From positions 399,398 through 463,397 of the forward strand of contig QJPP01001610.1 in assembly GCA_003996215.1 (NCBI GenBank): a DNA stretch of 64,000 nucleotides, written 5' to 3'. Below, piece by piece: positions 57,861 to 64,000 of the stretch. The translations under genes were made by a program, and so were the position numbers. How positions within the stretch are numbered: the stretch's first letter is position 1; every line of letters begins with the position of its first letter. Under the pieces are notes generated by a model. That model was not told the origin of the DNA and searched no databases. It saw nothing but the letters and a program-made list of their open reading frames with translations. This stretch comes from Jaltomata sinuosa (Eukaryota; Streptophyta; Magnoliopsida; Solanales; Solanaceae).

Positions 57861-59608
57861 CTATCATAGGTACAATTTTGTTATCATCAGTGAGCTTTTT
57901 GTATTATTTTATTTGGGATCTGCATATCCTTGTACATGTCTATTTACATTTGCTCTCATCCGGGCTTACTTTAGTGGATTGTAATGTTTCTGCATATAGC
58001 TACCTCGTAGAGGAATTCTTTTAGTAGTGGATCGAGTATGTCAGTTTTGTGTAGTAGCTATGTTGGGGCACAACGCATGGTAGGCCTTGTCATCTAAATT
58101 GGTAGGATTGTATGGTGATTTTAGGCGTGGTTATTGCTATCTTAGAACCTAGCCATCTTGGGTTATTGGATTTTCTTTCTTTTGTTTATGGTGCTGGTTC
58201 CGACGTTCTTCCCTTGGGTCAGTTTCTACAATTGATGAAGATTCAGGATGTGGAGGTATTTTCTAAAGGGAGATTAGGTTATTTTCTGTTAAGGATCGGG
58301 GTGGTGGGCATTCCAAGGACTACCTTAGGACTCGTTTCTCTATAAATTCCCAGTTATGTCCTTTGATTTGACCCATGCCCCAATAACGGTTGCATATTAT
58401 TGAGCATCGTGTTCAGTTCCTATTTGGGTTCCAGTTACTATTGTATTCCTAGGTGGAATCTGAGTCTACTCTGGGAGTAAGGAGGAGATCGATCAGTATT
58501 TGGTTTTGGTTTCAGACTTTGCAGGTTAGCGGGCTATTTCAGGAGGGTTGTGGAAGACTTCCTCTATTCGTGGCACCTTTTGACTAGATTGATTCAGAAG
58601 ACCATTCCCTTCTTGTGGTTCAGCAAGAGTGAGATGTGTTCCTTGAGGTTTGGAAACTTGTGGATTCCAGCGTTGGTACATACTATTTCTGTGAAAGACC
58701 AAAAAGTTATCAGTAAGAGAGATACTTTCGAGCTATTGGAATGTGTAATGGTCCAGCAAGGCAAATGCTTAGTTCTAGTTTGTGTATCGAAGGTTCAGGA
58801 ACATGAATAAATTTCTTGTTTTGGAGTTGGAGGCTGACTTTAGGCTACATTCCATACTCGCTACCTTTCTAGCCTAGTCACTTTTGCCAGATCAGACATT
58901 GTGTGGTTCAGAGAGTTTGGTTCAGAATCTGCTTTCGGAAGGTTGTCCTTTTGCATGGGGTGCCTGGTTACCTCTTTTCAAATCCCAGTGTTTTCGTTAT
59001 AGTTAGGGTTCCTAATAGTTATTTCAGGTGATTTTGGGTTACTCGTGTGATCTTAGTGCAGTTGTCCACTTGTGGACCGACAGTCAGTCCGGGTAGGCTA
59101 CTCCAGTTATAGTGGGTATGTCTCAGGGAGGTGTATGTTTTTGAGGTTAGTAGGGCTAGTGTTTGATTTTGTTGGGATTAAGCCTTTAGACTACTTTGTA
59201 GAGGTAGAGTATGGTAGGAGTTCTAGACTTTTGATAGGTTTGTAGATGTTATTCGAGTTTTACTCAAGTGTTTGACTTGTGTTTGACTTTATGGTTTGAA
59301 TGTTGTTGTTTATGAATCTACGGAAGGGTCTTCAGACCTAGGACTCATGGGCTAGAATATTGGAGAAAGTGGGTTTTGTGCTTTATGATAGCACCGTTAT
59401 CAGTTTTGTGTGATGATTTCCTTGGTTTTCATGGTTCTTGTGTTGTGTTGGTGCTTTTCGAATGTATTCTTTTGTGTCTTGTTTAGTTATTTGACTGGTT
59501 AGCTTTTGAGTTAGAGTTTATTGTTTTTCCTGTTTTGGCTGGTAAGGAGTTAAGGTTTTAGTAAGCTTTCTTTGGTTATCTTTCCATTGTCCATTGTACG
59601 ATTGAGGA
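57861..59608 (+). pseudogene. Decayed pol region of E9
   Basis: The end of the frame at 57539-58024 contains IIGTILLSSVSFLYYF, in the place of the GTILVxxxxAxVLFDPG protease start, but without the DPGS motif. Beyond it the frames at 58112-58345 and 58550-58810 are not recognisable to me. The region is cut at 59608 by the LTR of E10. Confidence 0.4.
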
Positions 59609-61428
59609 TGTCACGCCCCGAGGTTACTCCCTAGACGTAACATGGGACATTGGACATGGATCCCAAGCTAACCCTTGGTCATACCATTCTCAAGCAAACA
59701 TAAAGGAAAAATAGCGGAAGTATCATAAGGAAATCCAAAATAGGAAATATAATCATAGATGGGTACGTCGAATAAGGAATATAACTCAAAGATCATCCCA
59801 TAACAGCTATGTCTGAATAGCCTCTAAGACTACCATAAAGAGTTGATGGGACAATACCCCAACTAACTCGACAATCAGAAAAGAAAGGGAACATAAAGCT
59901 AGAGTAAATTCTAGTTCTCGGACCACGAGGACTCACCAAGGCTAACTGAGAGTGGCCGAGAACTCTAGCCACATATCTGTGAAGGGACACCTGAATCTGT
60001 CTCATCAAAAGATGCAGCGCAATATGCGTTAGTACTATGGAATGTACTAAGTATATGAGCAATGCATAAGTATGATAAAACATGCTTTAAAACGTACTTA
60101 TACATAATTCATACATATAGAGTATCATGAGATGATATAATAGTAAAAAGCTGAATCATGATACAAAACCCAACATTAAATGATAGTTCATAAGAGAGTT
60201 CGTGAAGCTTAGAAAACTTAAAAACATACATAAAGGAGTTTCTTATAACCGACATGAGACCATGTGAGTTACATGGAATCTAACTATATAACCCTAGTTA
60301 GAAAAGCTGACTTTGAACATTGCCAAGGAATAAGTCACAATACCCAACTATATAACCCTAGTTGGCAAAGCTATCATATTCCCTACTAAGGCAAGGACAC
60401 CATACATAAAGACGTGGATCCACTCTCATAAGCCTGTTAGGCACATATCATATCATATCATAACCTACACTGGAAATGTTGTTTCTGGGACTAAGGGTAC
60501 TCTCACCCCGTCTAGTCGGTGCTAAGTACTACTCCCAAAACATGCACATGTAGCTCATAATTTCATAAGGGCATAATCTCATGCCAAATCTTATTCATAA
60601 TACATGCAAACACATCGGGTATCATGCAACTTTCATAACATAGTTCATAGTTCTTAGCAAAGCCATAATTCAAAACATGCTTTTCTTTCTAAATTCATAC
60701 TTGAAGAGTTTGGCATGCAATTTCTTAAATACATAAAGACCATGATATCTAATCATGCTAAGTTTCCCTTGAAAACATGCAAATTCATGGATTCATGCTA
60801 GAAATCAACTTTCATGCTTGGGCTTTTAACACCAATAAGAGAATCATAATCGAATCATGAATAATCAATAAGAAACCATGAATTTAAACATAGAAACTGA
60901 TTTCATAAATTTTCCCCAATTTTAGATCAAAATCCTAATTTCATAAGTTCATAATTTAACATAAGAATTTGGGATTTTGGGCACAAGGGTGAAAAGAACC
61001 CATTGTTGGAAACCCACATACCTTGGTGGAAGATTACCCACTTGGTTGGAAAGATCTAAGAGGCTTGAACTTGAAGCTTGGAGACTTGAAGCTTGAGAGG
61101 AATTTTCCCTTTTTGGGAGGTGAATGAGGAGCTTAGAAAAGACTTAGGATAATATGGGCGAAAAACCCTACTAGAAATAGTCAAAACGACTTCACTTAGT
61201 AGTTAAAAGGGTGGGCAATGACCAAAATACCCCTGGAATTTAATTAAGAAAAGCTGGAAATTTGGATGGCTTAAGGGATCACGAGTGGAGTATACGACTC
61301 ATAGAACTTTCCACGACTCGTGGATCCCTAATCATGGAAACTGTTAGAAATTTCAACCTGCAGGAGGTCTTCTACGGTTCAACATGATGACTCATGGAAG
61401 CTTCCACGAGTTGTAGAACCTAGCCGTG
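59609..61428 (-). repeat. E10: LTR related to E1, upper end cut by E11
   Basis: Starts on the plus strand with TGTCACGCCCCGAGG, as 3854 does, and follows the E1 LTR through 61428. Both share CTAGACGTAACA, CCCTTGGTCAT and, near the upper part, CACAAGGGTGAAA and CCCACATACCTTGG. No primer-binding site adjoins it at 59608, so it is not a 5' LTR. The upper 400-500 bp are missing, presumably beyond E11. A block with CCACGACTCGTGG is at 61280-61425. Confidence 0.75.
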
Positions 61429-64000
61429 AGTAATGACCCTTCCGGTTATTTCCACATATACGTTTTTCCTTGAACCGTTAGAGCTTGTTTGTAGTGGCCC
61501 CAAGTCACTTAAGGCTTGTCAGGACCGGTATTTTCGGTTCCGGGTCCATTTGTTTGACCGTAAGTTCCTTTAATAAACTTTCTGAACTTTGGGTAAAATG
61601 ACTCTGGGCTTTTCTCCCAATATATAAAGAGTTAGAAGTCCCCCAAAATACCAAATCTAAGATCTACGAGTCTAGTTTCCAATGCACAAAACCTCACGTC
61701 CAACTGATCTTGGAGTAAAAAGTTATGACTGTTTTACCGCGGACTGTATGGCAGAAAACGGGTTGCGAACCGGGTCGCGAACCGGGTCGGGTTAAACTCG
61801 ATTTAAGCCTCAACTTCACGTTTTAAAACGCCATTTCAGTTCCGAAACAGTGAGAAAACATAAGGGAGAGTTCTTTAGTATCTAAATCGTGTGATGGTGA
61901 GTTGCAAACTTAAATTTAAGAATTTTATTAACATCGCGTGTATTTGAAAATATTTTATTTAAAAGTTGAATTTGGTAAAAATTATATTATTATTACCTTT
62001 TCAAAATATTTTAAAGGTTTATAAAAAATATTTTCATTGCGATATAATTATATATGTATTTATTTTATAAGGTTTTTGTACATTGTAATATTTTAAAGGA
62101 GATAGTAAATTTAGTTATGTTAAAATTTATTATTATAATATAGTAGATTTTATTCGAAATAATTTTTCAATGATTACGATATATTCAAAAAATTATATTT
62201 ATTATACTACGAACTTATGCAATACCCGAGTACGTACGTAACATGGATCCACCTATCAATAAGAGGATAAGAGGAGGTGTGGTGATGACACCCACACCCC
62301 CACGTGGGAGTCATGCAAATAAGGGAGCAATACCTTTATGGTTAAGTTGCTTCCAACTAATGTTAGGATGTAATTAATGACCATATTGGCCAAAGTATTA
62401 TATACACTCCAGCAATTATGGATTATGACATTCTTGCTCACTTTCCTTTGTGTGTTTGTCAAACAATATTACTGTATAACATATAGCAAGTTCTTATGTA
62501 TTTTTAACGTTATATTTGATCGGCCAAAAGCAATAAATTATCTACGTCAAGTTATTCAAGCCCGAGTCTGCGGTTGATTTCGTGTTGGAGGTTTTTTCGG
62601 AGAGGTTCAAGCTTGTCATCGGACGACAGGTAGGCTACGGTTTATTTTCCCTAGACTCCGCATATATAGGATAAAATTGTATTAATGGGCATCCTTGGGT
62701 TGGTTTATTAGGTTGGCACCACAGACTTCGACCGCTTTATTCATGTCCGCCTACTTTTGTTCCTCCGTTGCTTGTAGTATTTGCCGATATATTTTATTTA
62801 CCCTTGTGGTCCTGTGAGGCCTTGTTGACTCTGGAACATAGAAGGTCGGATTCTGGGAATGTCCGCGAGTCCCGGGCATAGAATTATCCTTCTAGGCTGG
62901 TTATGCTTGCTGAGTAGCTGTGGGCCTGTGCAGGGTCGATAGGTTGATTGTGAGCTGCTGGGCAGCTATGGTGTGTGATCATACCATTTCCATGCATATA
63001 AAGAGGTTTTATCCATGTTTTACAATGGTTTTGGCCTCGGGCCTACTGACACTATTTTCTAAACCTTGCATGGCCTGGGGGGCCCGTTTTTGATGGAAAT
63101 AATTTGGAAATGGTTTGATTTAACTTGTGAATATTCCTGGGTAAAAGGAAGTAAAATTATGTTTTAAAACACCAGTTTTACTACTAATGCTAGACTCAGC
63201 AGGGTCGGGGTGCTAGTTGAGTTTTCTTGCTACTTGATATGATTTTTAGCCTCGGTCGGACCGAGAACCTGAGATGACTTTCTACTGTTTAGACCCGGTT
63301 ATTCCCGGGCACACTTGGAATGGTTTTTTTTTGAGATATTTTCCTACTACTTTAGTCCTGGACAGGGTCTAGGCATGCATATTCGAGACTGGGTCTCTAT
63401 CTTGATAACGGACTTGCTTCCGGATGACATGTTTTGATACTGAGTTTTAGTATGGGGTCTGGGACTTCCATGGACCTTGCCATCTGGGCCAGGGGCTACG
63501 GGCTGCGTGTGCCGGAGGAAGGGTATACGGTGGAGTAGAGGTATACGGGCAGTGTCCTTCCATGGAACCTACCTGCTGGGCCGGATCGGCACCGGAGGAG
63601 GTACATACAGAGATACCATTTCACTTGAGACCTTCATGCATCATATCATTCATTGTTTGAGGCTCCACCCTTGTTTGTTGATTGTTGATTGTACGCTCCG
63701 GTAGTATGGGATGCCGGAGGGTTTGTTTTCACTTGTTTGTGTTCCTCGGTTGTATGGGCGGCCGGGGGACTGTAGGTAGACTCTTGCTATTTACCTACAG
63801 AATTGTTCCCTGTTACGGTTAAGTATGAAATTGGTTACTGCAAGACTTGTTAGGTTTCTGGATTTGACGATTGATATGATAGTGGAGTTTGATTCATGTC
63901 TCTGGAGCAGCCTATCGTTACTCTTCATATCTCTTCTTCTTACACTTGAGCGTTACCGGTTATACCGTCCATAGTTCGTAAATATTTTGCTTACACGGTT
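61429..64000 (+). repeat. E11: partial long LTR, runs past the window end
   Basis: Starts AGTAATGACCC (mutated TGTAATGACCC) inside E10. A CGAACCGGGTCGCGAACCGG block is at 61755-61795. From 62575 it matches the later half of the E8, E9 and E2 LTRs, including a hairpin-forming stretch at 62612-62630 and CCGGTAGTATGGGATGCCGG near 63698. An AT-rich section lies at 61900-62570. CCGTG at 61424-61428 is the left candidate duplicate. Confidence 0.7.
61900..62570. other. AT-rich section within E11
   Basis: About 670 bp of A+T-rich sequence with no match that I can see in the related LTRs. It may be native to this LTR family or a small inserted element; no terminal repeats or target duplicate were found. 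The two 66-68 codon frames in it are unsupported. Confidence 0.4.

Larger units (their letters stand above)
52890..59608 (+). mobile_element. E9: plus-strand chromovirus-like element, 5' half
   Basis: 5' LTR (52890-56816, with a 656-bp insertion), primer-binding site, gag with zinc knuckle, then decayed pol up to the E10 LTR. CAAAT at 52885-52889 is the left candidate duplicate. No 3' LTR in the window. LTR start and end agree with E8. Confidence 0.75.

Noticed and set aside
1..64000. CRISPR arrays, rRNA and tRNA genes, bacterial operons
   Set aside because: None seen. The tandem repeats found are LTR minisatellites or exon-like units, and the tRNA-like matches are short retroelement primer-binding sites only.

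Overview
This window is plant nuclear DNA, most likely from a Solanaceae genome. It is repeat-rich heterochromatin made almost entirely of nested, decayed LTR retrotransposons. I base this on long LTRs (1.5-3.4 kb), primer-binding sites for initiator tRNA-Met and a second tRNA, Ty3/gypsy gag, protease, RT, RNase H, integrase and chromodomain remnants, and no bacterial gene structure. The family assignment rests on the general look of the LTRs and is an inference; the species is not determined.

Layout, with my own element names. E1 (1-6122, minus) is a gag-only LTR element inserted in the LTR of E2 (6123-about 10625, plus), a decayed Ty3/gypsy element. E3 (about 10626-15740, minus) and E4 (16588-20886, minus) are Athila/Tat-type elements lying end to end, with a stretch of LTR-like sequence between them. 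E5 (20887-22540, minus) is an LTR fragment lying inside the pol gene of E6 (22541-27725, minus; LTR, gag, protease, partial RT). At 27726-29008 comes an island of non-retroviral DNA holding the last three exons of what looks like an ordinary plant gene (minus strand). E7 (29009-31318 plus 43325-49818, minus) is a non-autonomous LTR element that landed 22 bp upstream of a splice acceptor of that gene and carries an antisense reading frame. Inside one LTR of E7 sits E8 (31319-43319, minus), a 12-kb chromovirus of the Tekay/Del type that is structurally complete but dead in coding terms. At 49819-52889 the non-retroviral DNA resumes (intron remainder, a CACTA-like element, a triplicated exon-like segment, Helitron-like ends). 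E9 (52890-59608, plus) is another chromovirus-like element with a 656-bp insertion in its LTR. E10 (59609-61428, minus) is an LTR related to E1. E11 (61429-window end, plus) is part of another long LTR.

No retroelement gene is intact. Stops and frameshifts run through gag and pol, and several catalytic residues are replaced. The order of events can be read from the nesting: the gene island is oldest, then E7, then E8. The sister LTR of E7 preserves the empty insertion site of E8.

The points most worth following up are the gene tail separated from its upstream part by 20.8 kb of retroelements, the single-frame antisense ORF of E7 whose stops all look like C-to-T changes, and a shared architecture in which different LTR families carry different reiterated self-complementary words just upstream of the putative TATA box.
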